From positions 1 through 44,442 of the forward strand of contig JBBHKE010001240.1 of the NCBI GenBank assembly GCA_037447655.1: a DNA stretch of 44,442 bases, written 5' to 3'. How positions within the stretch are numbered: the stretch's first letter is position 1; the number at the start of each line of letters is the position of its first letter. A program made the translations under genes and the position numbers. This document shows positions 9,867 through 22,300 of the stretch, one piece after another. This DNA is from Zygnema cylindricum (lineage: Eukaryota; Streptophyta; Zygnematophyceae; Zygnematales; Zygnemataceae). A model generated the notes under the pieces. It was not told the origin of the DNA. It searched no databases and saw only the letters and a program-made list of their open reading frames with translations.

Positions 9867-10812
9867 TGAAATGACCACTTTTGGGACTGATGGAGCGCAG
9901 CCTCTAAACGTGCGGCAGTTGCACAATCGTCTCAAACGTACGACGAGTCTACAGTCTTTATTAGCGTTGTCAGTAAACTGACAAACCAGTAAACAGGCAA
10001 ACCGAAAAAGATATTACTGGGCCACTTGTAATAATTAGTGACTAGGTCCCCCACGCCAGAGGTCGCAAAAGTCAAAATTTTGCATTACCGAAACCGACTG
10101 CTTTTTTTTTCAAAATATGAGTAACCGACGCCCGATCGGGTTATGTCACGCTCCAAAATGTCAACGGTTAACCGACCGGCGTTTACGAAAATAAAAGTTA
10201 ACGGAAACTCGATTTCTAGCGATTAACCGTACCCGCCCGTAACCGAAAAAGTAAAAAAAAAATCTAGTTTTTCACGACGTATGAATAAGCCAATAATTAC
10301 GATTTGTCCCGTTCCCTAAGATTTGCGGATTGCGGTGTTACTACCGTGTCAGATTTGCGACGGTAATCATTGCGTGTTTCACACTTGAAAAAGGGAATGA
10401 CGCTATTTAAGGACGTGGACCATAATTTGCCACGTCTCCTGGCACTGAATTAGAATTAATGACGCTAATTTTTTCTTTACTCTAATAATTTCTACACGCT
10501 AAATACGATCGACGGTGTAGTTGACGTAGGCTAGCGTCACGTGCCAGTTCACAGCGGACAAAAAAAAGTACCGTTTTCATACCATACCGTTTTTCCCTTT
10601 TTCAAGTGTGAACCAATATGAAATGACCACTTTTGGGACTGATGGAGCGGAGCCCCTAAACGTACGGCAGTCTGCACAGTCGTCTCAAACGTACGACGAG
10701 TCCACAGTCGTTATCAGCGTTGTCAGCAAACTGGCAAACCGGTAAACAGGCAAACCGAAAAAGATCGTACTGGGCCACTGGTAATAATTAGTGACTGGGT
10801 CCCCCACGCTCA
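9867..10812 (+). repeat. Direct-repeat pair (about 190 bp each) flanking a 560-bp interior
   Basis: 9867-10058 and 10619-10812 are similar direct repeats. Both start TGAAATGACCACTTTTGG and end GGTCCCCCACGC followed by CA or TCA. The size and TG..CA ends resemble a TRIM-type miniature LTR element. However, I see no primer-binding site, no purine tract and no target duplication. The interior holds a piece of the AGGTCGCAAAAG MITE family (10059-10260) and MITE-like sequence ending GATCGACGGTGTA near 10523, so a duplication with insertion is the alternative. Confidence 0.5.
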
Positions 10813-11783
10813 CGGCGTGTAAATGATTATCTTTTGACAATCATTTCGCTTCTGGAGTTCTAGTTTAGTTGTTGGGTTGGGAGTCTAAAAGGGGACGCCC
10901 GGACAGCTATGCCGTCAGTTCTGCATACTTGTCGGCTGAAACGGTGAGGTTTCTCGTGACAAATTTGACGATGATACCGGAAACCGATTATTCTATCACT
11001 TAACCGTACTTTACTCGATCTTCAACTTGTCGCATCCTATGCACTTCTTGCAGCAGTCAACACACTAAAAGACAAAAAAACGGTTGGGACTGTTGAAAGC
11101 AATCCTGCAGGCTGCAACTGTACAGGTTTACCTGTTTCATATTTTCATCAGCAATTTGTATTTTGAAACACAGTCAAAATTTCACTTCTGACCTAATTTT
11201 TGTAAGCACTCGTACAAAATGGCGTAAGTCGACAGAGGTTGTGCAGGAACCATGTTACAAGGTATAAACGTTCATAGGAACAGTAAATGTAAGCAAACTT
11301 TTGTAATCCTTCTACTGTTTTCACATTCTTACATTGTCCTTTGTGAATAGATTTTAATCGAGGAACATTTTTTTCCTCTTTTCACGAAGACCTAACATGG
11401 CTTCTTCTGTTAAACTTGGAGCTTCCTACAGTCAACAAATACATTGTTTTCAATATACAAATTGAAAATTTACCGTTATAGTTAGCCATAGTGTCAAGCA
11501 TTACGGGAGATATGATCATCACGGTCATTATGGAATTATATTTGTCATTTATAATTCAGTATGCAATGAGAAAAAATACGTTTTCAACCAAGCCAAGAGT
11601 TTGGTCCTGGCGAGATATTTTGCCTTGTCAGTTTTCTTTTTGTCGAAGCATTTCTGAGGCTAGTTTCGATTCATTTTTTTTTAGTCTCGTGGCAATATTT
11701 TAGTTTTGGAGAAAGGTTTTGAGACAGGTTTGGGAATATATTTCTTAACACAGATCCTTTTTTTTTGGTTTGTTTATCTGCAG
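10813..11783. other. Upstream region of the GT92 gene
   Basis: No coding frame is supported. A polypyrimidine tract and CAG at 11781-11783 look like a splice acceptor, so an untranslated first exon and a 5' UTR intron are likely here. I cannot place that exon or the promoter. Confidence 0.4.
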
Positions 11784-11818
11784 AGGTATTCCGTATATTT
11801 GTGAAACAGCGTCGGAGT

Positions 11819-14800
11819 ATGCAAGTATTGAGAACAAATGCAACATCTCCTTCTCAGACTTTGAGACCTCGGCCATTTTCACTGTTGAAAACACCAAAAG
11901 AAATGCGATTTCGTTACTTGTTGCTAGCATTCAACATGATTTTAACAAACAAATATTTCGTCTTTGCGGCTCAGTTGGGCATGGCTTTGGTTATATGTCA
12001 GATTTTAAGAAATGTAGATTTTTGGAAAAGCTGGGAATTAGAGGACTCAGCAAAAGTAGGTGTGGACGACTGGGATCAGAATCAACAGTTCTTGATACTT
12101 GAAAGCATTTCAAGCAGCAGCAACTTAAAGCTGGGTAGGTACCACTCCCTGTAATCGTTATTGATTAAAATGCAACAAATATTCGCATGGTTTACAGTAT
12201 GAATCCACGAAAGTTTACTTGTGATGCTATCCCACGAGGTGCAATCAACATTTACTCGTGTATCTTACTAAATGGGATGTTCCAAGTTTCAGAAGTATCA
12301 ACGTTTTGTTCAAAAATTATGTGGACTAACTACGGTGGGCTGTGTAGAGAATGCTCATTACTTCATGAAGAAGTTAAGGACAAGGGATAGCTAAAATTTC
12401 TGCTTTTTGGTTTTCCTGGTCGGCACTTTTTAGTGGGAAAACTGGTGTCATTGTTGATCTTGTTCATTGAATAATGCATCATGGAAACCGCTGGACCCAT
12501 CTAGTTGCTTTAAACGAGTTTTTTTTTCTAGCTCTTGATGTCATTCATTTCGAGAAGATTTGCTTTGCAAACTTCCACAATTATTTACAGAAGAGTTGAT
12601 TACCTTCGTAAAATGTGTCTGATTTAAATGGCAGTGAAGTTGTTTGGCACCCTCTAAGTTATGGCATTAATTAGAAAATATACTATATTGCTTTTTCATG
12701 AAAATAAAATGTTATTTTTCTTCAAAGTGGAGAGGAACATTTCATGTTTTCTCCTTGATAAGCTATTGCCGTTGAATGCTTGATGCCACGTCATGATCAG
12801 CAAGTCAGTATTGCAACAGTTACTCAACCTTCATTTCCATGGTCATAATGGAGATTGAATCTGAAGACTGCCCACAAGAATTAGTGCTGATTTTGTTTTA
12901 TTTGCACAACTACAATGCAATGCATATTCACATGAATTAATGTTTAAATGCAGTGGTTTCGGATCAAATGTAACTCATGAACTCACTCATGAATTTGCCT
13001 AAATCATTGAATTGACTCAGCTCAATTTTTTTGGAACACTGGTTTATTTTGCAGTAAAATTTACGATAGAGCTTTATGCTGCATGTCTCATTATCTGGAA
13101 TCAGATATACTGCATTATCACTTTCTTATTATGTTTGTTTTAAGCTGTTATTCATAACTGGGCAATAAGAATTGCAGGAGCTGATGTGGATGGAGCAAAC
13201 ATGGACCATAATGGATCTACGGCAAGTAGGTGCCTCACAGAACGTCCCTTACTTCTAAGAACTTTGCTAGACAAAGTTCCTGATCCCTTCTCAGGAATTG
13301 GAATCCATAGTTTTATCCTTCGGAGTTCCTATCGAGTAAATGACCGACATTTTGTTGCACTTGGGATGTCAGCCCTCGTATTGCACAAGTCAAAACAGGT
13401 GGGACACTTTTGAACCCTTTTTGATTTTCACTTTCTTTCTATTTTTCTTGACTTTAAACTTGTTACTGTAACAAACTGCATTCTTGGAAACTTACACAGA
13501 AAAAAAGCTTGAATTTTTTTAAAGTAAACTGGAACAAAATGAGAAATGATCGTGCTTTTCAGTTGTCAGCTGTCAGTTGTTAGTTCTCGTTGATTCTTTC
13601 GATAATGCTCAGTGATTATAGGGGAACTTGGGAACAGCAAGGAAATCGATGCGAGTGGCATGCCCTTGACCAAACCCGCATTGAGGGCAGACAATATGTA
13701 GTGTGGCCAGGAGAACATCACGAACTGATGTATGAATCTGCTATATATCACTGTGAGCTCGAGAATGCGACGATACCCGGTGTTGGAGGATCTCTCTTCA
13801 TGAAGATTGGTGAGTTAGAGCGACAAAAACTAGATATCACACGAGATGGAACTGTATGACTGGCTTTGTATTCTTTTTTATCATCCTCTTTCTTTTTCTT
13901 TTTTCCCCTCGCGTATGATTAGTATATTCATTAGCTGGTCTTGGTGGAGTATCTTTCATGGGGTCTAGAAGTTGAAACACTGGATTTCATTTTCAAATGT
14001 GTAGGGAAAGCTGGATATGCATTGTTATATGTACGGTTTCAAGCATGTGTGAGTTAACTTGTGACAACGACAATCCACCATCTCGAGTGTGTCCAGAGTC
14101 ATCCACTTGAATGATTTTTGAAAGGCAAGAATTGGCCCAACAGGAGTGTGCTTTAATATTGTTAGCTCAAAGCGCAAACAGAATCACGGTCACATTGATT
14201 TAGAGGTGAGGTGGTGAGAGGTGTAGTTTGGATGTATATGTAAGACATCTCGACCGTTTGACACAAGCCTTTCTCTTATCTCCTACTTTTCTCGTTTAGT
14301 ACTATTTCCCCTGTTTTGTAACAGAATTCCGCTGCTGTGATGTTTTTTTTTGTCTGATATAATTTTCTCCCTTTTCTTATACAAACTTTTCTCCTTTTTG
14401 CTTCTCTCTCTCGCTCTCTCTCTCTATCTCTCTTTGTCTCTCTCTCTCTCCGTCTCCCCTCCCTCTCCTCTCTCCTTTTAACTTCTTTCTTTAGTTTATT
14501 TACTTATTTTGGGTTTGGGAGAGGGAAATCAGATGAGGAACTTGTTTCTGTTTACAAAGAGGAAAATGGGCGTCTAGAGTTAGAGCCAAAAGCTCCATTT
14601 AAGCACAATCTTGCATTCTGTTCTTTTCCGATTTATCGAGATGCTCTTCCTCAACGTTTGGGGGAATGGTTGCAAGTAGGAATATGTCTTTTTCCTTTTG
14701 TCTGTCTTTCCATCTTTTTTTCTTTCTTCCTTCTTATCTCTTTGTGTTCCTCATTTTGTTTAATTTGTTTTTAAGAGAGTGATTTCCGAAGTTTTCTTAT

Positions 14801-17800
14801 CTCTTTGTCTTCCTGTTATTCTGGCATTATCCCATTAGCATCCATTTTTCTGCTTTTCTTGTCCCTTTGTCTTCCTGTATCTATTTTTTTCTACGTTTTT
14901 ATCGCAAAGTGCAGAAAAATCTGAAATGGACTATCTTATCATACATTCTTGTATTCTGATCAGCTTATGGAGTTTTTCAGGAAAAGTCTCTAATTATGCA
15001 TAGGGGGATTGCCTCTAAATGTTGCTTGGTGATTCAACCTCTTGTGTCCTTTCCTAGAATCATTCATAAACAGTAGTTTGTTTTTTGTGTTTTTTTGGTA
15101 TGATAGCCTGTGGGAAACGGGACCGATGACTGTCGCTATTGGTTAAATTTATTAGCAGCTTGAAGCTATTTGGAAATTTTGAATTATGAAATTGGATTGT
15201 AATGGTGTAAATTTGTGCAGTATGCATATCGAGCGGTGGGTGTCGACTATTTTGTACTTCACGATGGAGGCCCTATTGACGACTCAGTTATGGAGGTGAG
15301 GGACAGAGGAAAATCACCAATGTTCTATTTTGGGTAGACGTAATAGAGAGCCCAATGGAGAAGTTACCTCATTTTTTTTCACGTCCGATAGAAAGATTAA
15401 GATTTTGAAATTAAGATCCAATAGCCGTTTGATGTCCACTATTAATCCTGATGACTTTGATCACTGTTTTTTTCGGCTATGCTGAAGTTAGGTGATCTTA
15501 TTCAGTAGATTTGATGCGAATGCCTGGTAATATTTGGGAAATTGAGCTTTATCTCTCGAATGACTTAATTCAAATAGTTGTTTTAAAATTTTTTATGTAT
15601 CTTATGTTAACATTTTTATTTTCTCAGGTGCTCAATCCCTATGTAAAGGCGGACTTGATGGAAATTATTGATATTCGGGCTCAATACCAATATGAATCGA
15701 AGCACAACGTTTTGACATTGAATGATTGTCTTTATCGAATGCGATGGTTATCGAATTGGGCTCTTTTTGTCGATTTTGACGAATATTTATACACCGAACC
15801 TCCTCAGACTGTTTTGGGAATTTTGAAGGAACATTCGGAAGCTCCTTATTTTACTTTTGGAAGTCTCTGGTGGTCAGTAACCTTGTGCAGGTGATTATTG
15901 GTGTGAATTGAAATTTTAATTATTTGATGCTTAAAAATGTTTGTTTAATTTTCAGTCTGAATTATTTGCATGCATAATAGCATTGAGCAGGTAAGAATTG
16001 GGTGTGAGTTGAAGCTTATTTAGTTTATTGACAATTTGCGGTATACATTTTGCTTGTATAAACTTCGCGTAGGCTGGTGGAACGGAAAAAAAGATGAGAA
16101 AATTGCAAACTTGTTTCATTTTTATGTCGTTATCGTTTTTCTGAGTTCAGCCATGTCTGGGGCACTAACCAAAAATAGTGTAGACAAACTAAGCCCTGAA
16201 GAGTGTAGGGGTAGAAAGGCAGTGGGAGAGAGGGGAAAAAAAAGGTTGAGACAAGGAAGAGAGGTAGATGGAAGAAAAGCATGCTCCATAGCACCTGATA
16301 CGCCCTATATGGAGTTTGTGGTTTTAACAATACCTTTTTAAGTCAAACATACTGTTGCCCATACGGCTTTAAAAGTTGGCCTGTGAAATTAATATGGTTA
16401 GACTACTTAATGATAAGAGTGACAGTGTACATGCGCTGGGGTCTCCTCAGTTTTTTTGGGTGTTCTTCTTTTTTCTTTTTTCATTCATTCAATGTTCTGT
16501 TTTACTTGTTTGAACAGAAACTCCGAAGACCAGAAGTTATGGCCTGTGGAAAAAATGTCATTCCATTGGCCGGAAGTTTATTGTGTAAATCGACGAGTTT
16601 ACGAGAAAGAAAAATGTCTTAATTATTTTGGACATCGAAAATATATTGCTAATCCCCGGAAAGTTTGGGTTTTAGAGGTTCACCGACCGGTGGATCCTAT
16701 CCAAGGAGGAGTAAACTTGAACACAACTATTGTTCGAAATAATCATTATCAGGTAAGAGAAAATGTAAAAACAAAGAGCAAACACAATCTCTTTTTTGAG
16801 GATCTCGTTTTAAGTTGTTGACATCAAACTGAAAAGCATCATCTGGATGAAAAGGATTCATGGAAAAACGAGTGCACAGCTTTTCTTCAGTTTTGTCATC
16901 TCTCTTGAAAAGCTCTTTCCCTTAACTTCGAACAACGATTGAATTGCAAATCTCACTTTACTTTAGTAGGAAATTGCCGTTTTAACTTTAGTAAAACCTA
17001 GGAGTTGTTTCTTTTGTCTTTTTTAGAATTTAGTTTGCCCTTGTGAGTTTTCTTTCATTTACGTCTCCACAGTACAAATCCCTTTGTTGTGTATTGAAGA
17101 AAAAATGTTGAAATCTTATCCGTGAATTAAATTGACCCTCTGGATATTTTATACTTTCACCTTAGCAGGAACTTCCATTCTTGTGTTTATGCTTATTTGG
17201 GGGGGAGGGAAAGGGGGGGGTTGCAATACAAAAAAACTTAACATACCAGAAGTACATGCGTAAGGCTGTTCAATTAAAAGGAAATACACAGTTGTGTACT
17301 AAAGCCGTGAGCTAATTAAAGCTAGAACTTCGCATATACATTTCATTATTATTATTATTTTTGCTCTGAAAACAAAACTTTACGATAGTTTTCTGCATTC
17401 TCCACGTTTTGTATTTTCCACTGCCCACTTTCCTTCACCGATTGTTGTTCTTTTCTTTTGTCCTGATCATTTATTTTTCATTTTTTCCACTCTATTCCTT
17501 CACATTCGAATTGTTACAGTATTGATGTAATTGCTTCAAGCTGACATCTAAGGAACGGCATTGACATTTTGTAAACACCACTGATGATTTGCTATTGGCT
17601 TTTACTATTATTATAATTGTTACTTTTTTTTTTTTTTTTTTTTTGGTTCGCATTTTCTGATCATCAATGAGTCATATTGACATCTTTGAAGTGACATTGC
17701 CACGGTTTATAGGCAACATTTTTTAACGTTGAAGGTGAATGTACTTTTTAAGTGAATAAGGTTCGGGACTAATCAGATCTAGTTTTTAGAAATCCAGGTG

Positions 17801-18117
17801 AAATGCATTGTTTAGTTCAAGCTTATTGTATTAATATCTGTGATGTTGACAGAACTGATGAGTTTTGTTGATACGTAGGAAACACTCTTAGCCTAAGTCG
17901 ATGTGTCTTTTTGCTAATTAGGAAAGTGGTTGGTCTAATTCCATTTGTCTTGTTTCTTCAGGGTCTTCTTAGACAATCTATGGAGATTTGCTCGGAACCG
18001 GTCAAACCTGGTCAACATCTGGACTGGTGGATAGAAGGAAACAATATTGTTGAAGCAGCCAGGAAAGCCAGAGAAGCTGGTGTACCAAAACCGAAAGGCA
18101 AGTTTTGGGGAAAGTAG
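11819..18117 (+). CDS. GT92 family glycosyltransferase, beta-1,4-galactan synthase-like (eight coding exons)
   Basis: Probably a Golgi type II membrane enzyme that extends cell-wall galactan. That role is inferred from resemblance to plant GALS proteins of the GT92 family. Exons proposed from splice signals and frame: 11819-12134, 13178-13398, about 13584-13809, 14533-14675, 15221-15295, 15628-15890, 16518-16752, 17962-18117. They give about 544 residues, against roughly 500 in GALS. Visible features are a membrane segment at about residues 46-64 (YFVFAAQLGMALVICQIL) after a basic stretch, then GTWEQQGNRCEWHA, then YFVLHDGGPIDDSVMEVLNPYV, then NDCLYRMRWLSNWALFVDFD. In the last, the DFDEYLY segment near residue 376 is the metal/nucleotide-sugar DxD-type motif. 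The start at 11819 follows a likely acceptor at 11783. The exon 2/3 junction is unsure: the best donor (13398) and the obvious acceptor (13612) are out of phase. All later junctions fit exactly. Confidence 0.82.
14397..14475 (+). repeat. CT-rich microsatellite in a GT92 intron
   Basis: Imperfect (TC)n with interruptions, in the intron just before the exon at 14533. It lies close enough to serve as an extended polypyrimidine region but has no coding content. Confidence 0.8.
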
Positions 18118-19372
18118 TATTCAATTGGGCTGTAAAATATAGTTAGAGGTCATATTGCAATCAGATCTAAAAGCAGTCTGATTGTAGTTCTTTCTGTGTT
18201 ACATGGATAGTTGTCAGTAAACTATGGTCCATGACCAAGTTTCCGTTCTATAGGCGCAGGTCAGATAATGTATCATAGTGTGTAACGTAAGATTTGCTAA
18301 TTGCTTGGGAGGGAATTTGTGGACAAGCTACTTTTAACTACTTTTGGTGAAAGTCTCCTTTTTGTCGCTCTTCCTGACTTACTTTGAGCCATTTTAATTT
18401 ACCCATTTGAATATACTGGTTGTGACCAATAAGAAAGCAAGAAAAGAAGAAAAGAAAAGAAGACGTTGATAAATATTGCAAATGGGAAAATAATCATGCC
18501 ACATGGACAAATATGAAGGATTACAAGATGAGCGATAAAAAATTGAACAAATAAATGAATGAATGAATCAATTTGCTTGGGCAAACATTCGTGAGGTCGA
18601 TATATATATATCAAAACCAGTCAGACTTGACAAAGTTATCATTGCGCACAAAAAGTATTATTCTTTCACTTTAAAACGGGTAAAAACTGGTGTAAAATGT
18701 TCAAGTATTCTATGCTCTACAGAAATCAACAAGGTTATATGCCACGCTATTTACTACATAAAACAAGAAAACATATCAGACCTTGTCAGCTTTTATAGTT
18801 TACCTACTCCTTAGCCAATAAGTTATCTAAAATAACTTGTTGCCAGATAGGACTGTGATACTGAAATATTATACTTTTCATATGTTTTGGAGCCCCAAAG
18901 AGTTCAGCAAAGAGCGATATTGACATTTACAATGGAAAGAATTCCGTTTATAGTCCCTAGTTTACAATATGCCTCTCACAAACTCCATGTTTTGGGAGTT
19001 TAGAACTGCTTCTTAATACTTGAGGAAGTAGAAAAAAAATTGTGTCATTTTCCAGTCAAAAACTATACATCAATTGTGAACTCATGAAGTTGTGGAATTG
19101 TTGTAAGTTCAAACAAAAGAACAAGCTTTTCAAACTAAAACCTCAAGTTTTGAACACAATCAATGCATAGCAACCACACAATTCAGTGGATACATACTAA
19201 AAAAAAGTCTTGGTAAAGTCTTGTTATATATATACAAAGAAGCATTGATCATATCAATAATAAATTTTATTAATAGTTTTACCGCCAGCTGACAAGGTGA
19301 TCAGAGCTTCTACAAAGTGAAATGTGATTTATCACTTCAATGAATAAAAAGAAATTAAAATGCAACTCTATC
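18118..19372. other. Intergenic region between convergent genes
   Basis: The GT92 and AlkB-like genes end tail to tail here. AATAAATGAATGAATGAATC (about 18550) and an AATAAAATTTATT palindrome (about 19258-19270, usable on either strand) are candidate polyadenylation signals. No further gene is supported. A frame at 18563-18814 lacks homology I recognise. Confidence 0.5.
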
Positions 19373-22300
19373 TTACACTTGACGACGAGACCCAACAGTC
19401 AAAGAATCCTTTCTGTTGCTTATGTCATGTTGTCGGAAAGTGAAGTTAAGACGTCCAGGAGCCATTTTCAACTTTGGAGGTTTTGTTCCCGATTGCAAAT
19501 TTCGGGTACCATGATATACAAGACGTGACTCTCCACCAAAAACGAGTACATCGCCACTTCCAAGGATGATCGTGTGTTCCCTGTGGGAAAAGAACACATA
19601 ACATTTTGCTAAATAATCATTTTTTGGCAAATGTAAAAGAAGACTGGATGGAAAGAAACTTCAAATGCATCAGATAATTGGGTATGTGACAGAAAATGGC
19701 TACACCACTCGACACCGATGTTGTGGTTTATGTTAACAAGTGAGTAAACCGTAATAACAAAGTCCATCTACCCTGAATTTGATACACTTCCCACAGAAAA
19801 ATTGCGTTGTACATCGACTTACATTTTGTACTGAAACAAATTATGCTTGATTAACTATGACAAAGGCACGAAATAGGCATAGTTCACAGAATAGTATTAA
19901 AGCAAGGCTGTTATTGTCAGCTCTATCAGAACTTTACTCTTCCTATCCTCCCTCTCCCTCCCTCCATCCCTCCCCCTCTCCCTCCCTCTCTCCCTCCCTC
20001 CACTCCCTCCTCTTCTCACCTATTATAAGAAGCATCTCCTTCTTCACATCCTTTTTCTGAATCTCGGTCCACTTTCACCATCACTCCACTCTTCCTTCGA
20101 GAGAGAGGAGGTAAACGACGATAAAAGAAAGTCATACTATCCCCAATACTCACACTCACCTGAGAACCACATTTAAGACCCTATTGGACAATCGGATTTG
20201 ACATTGATTTGTGGTTCAACTTGTGTGTCATCCAATTTCTTACGTTAAAAAGTCACACCGACATATACATGACTAATTATTTTTCATGTTTTGAGGTTTT
20301 TTGGATTTCTAGAGATTACTATGTACGTTAGGGATTGTCATAATGACAGTATCATCTTAAAAAGTTGATAAGATCTTAAGTAAACTTAAACCACACAAAC
20401 GGTTAAAATAGGAAAGACCCTAAAAAGGCCTAAAAACACTTAAACCTGCATTTGACAAGTGTTTGTAACCTAAGATATTATTTTTTGGTCTCCCCTCTTT
20501 TCTTAGTTCATTTTCATTATAAAATTGAGACAGTTAAGTTGAAAATAAGGAAAGAGAAAAAAATAGACAGAAAGAAGGGACAAAAGACAAAAAAAGAGGG
20601 GCTTTCCATTTGCGAAACATAGAAAACATTGGTATCTCCGAAGGGGGAAAAAAATAAAGCGAGAAAAACATAAGCAGGAAAAGGTAACAAAATGGAAAAA
20701 GGTAAAGGAGGGGGAATAAAAATGGCCTCAAAAAAAGGGCAAAAACGGGTGAAAAAGGAGGTAAAAAGTCACACCACTGGCATCTGACATGTGTCATCCA
20801 AATCTTGGTGACCTCCAAGTCCAATTACACCCAATTCTTCAGCTTTCACCTGTTAAACCAATTTTCAGAACAAACATCATTCAAAAAATAAAAATCATCA
20901 GTGGATAACAAAAAAAAGAACTCAAATACACACTATTTAGTGTATGCACACCTCTTTATCCAAAATTAAACGTAGAATAAGTTCTTTTGTAACAGAAAAT
21001 GTCCACCCCTTGCATCCCCTTACCCTCATTCACCCTCCCCTGCCTCCTATCCCTCTCTCTCCCTCTCCCACCCTCTCTCCCACGACCTTGCCTTCCCCAC
21101 AACATTTGTTCAGTATTGATTCAAAACAACCAGAAAAGCAAACCAGAATCAACACTAAAAAAGGACTCAACAACATTGAATGACTCTGAAACCCACTTCC
21201 ATTCCCTTCCCTACCCCCTCCCCTGCAAAAACCTTCAAAAACCTCAGAAAACCACACCGCACAAAAAAAAATCCTCAAACCCCCTTGAAAAGCCTAGAAA
21301 AAGAAAAAAAGAAAAAATCCCACTTCAACACTATCCACCACTGCCCAACCTTCTATCTTTGACTAACCAAAGAAAAGTCAAAGCTGTTCGACAAAAAACA
21401 GTTTCAATTTAAACAAGTTCTTAAAAACAGTTTCAGTTTAAACAAGTTCTAGAAACAGCTTCAGCTTAAACAAGTTCTAAAAAACAGCTTCAGTTTAAAC
21501 AAGTTCTTAAAAACAGTTTCAGCTAAACAAGTTCTAGAAAACAGTTTCAGCTAAACAAGTTCTAGAAAACAGTTTCAGTTGAAATAAGTTTCATGTGCTC
21601 ACAGGATAGTAATTAATGAGGCCAATATCAGGCTCAAATGGAGTGCCAGGTGGCAGTACGGGAGTGTACTGATTTGCCTCCTTTGCCAAATCTTGAGCCA
21701 ATCCAGACAGCCAATCAGGAAGCGGAGATCCCTTGGGATTTGAAATGTATCGAAGAGATTTTCCATCCCATTTGGAACCCCAACAAGTCTAATTCACAAA
21801 AATCCCAATTTCCATGGTTCAATTCACAATATTCATATTTATGTTTGTTTGGTTCCCAGAATCCGAATAAAAATCCCAATTTCCATTGTATTTCTGTTTT
21901 GTTCTGGGTTAAGTTTGGTTTAGGATTCTCAATTGTTTTTCAACTCATAGCTTTCGACAAAGCCTTTTTTTTCTTTGGAAATGTTAAGAACTCTCCTTTC
22001 TTTTTTTTCCTGATTCTTTTCACTGTTATTTCGTAACTAATAAGCTTCGGAAAGTTAGTTCTTTACCATCGAATACCGACTGGAAAAAAGTAATCTTCAA
22101 GGACAACTTCAAATAAGCAAACGTAATGAAATTGGGGTTTCTAGGATTTTAGTTTCAGCTGGCTTTGACTTGAGAATTAAGATAACAAACTAAAAAAAAA
22201 ACCATAAACCAATTCCCAAAGACATGGAAAAACTTCAGAAAAAACCCAGGAAAAAAAAGAGAGAAAAAAATAATTGCCCTGTCAATGTAATTAGAGCAGA

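Noticed and set aside
12187-12390. 67-codon frame in the first GT92 intron
   Set aside because: No homology to GT92; the flanking exons splice in phase without it.
20944-21412. Overlapping plus-strand frames of 79 and 137 codons
   Set aside because: Low-complexity Pro/Ser/Lys translation of C-rich and A-rich intron sequence between AlkB exons 3 and 4.
21638-22036. 132-codon plus-strand frame
   Set aside because: Antisense to exon 3 of the AlkB-like gene, which shows conserved dioxygenase residues on the other strand.
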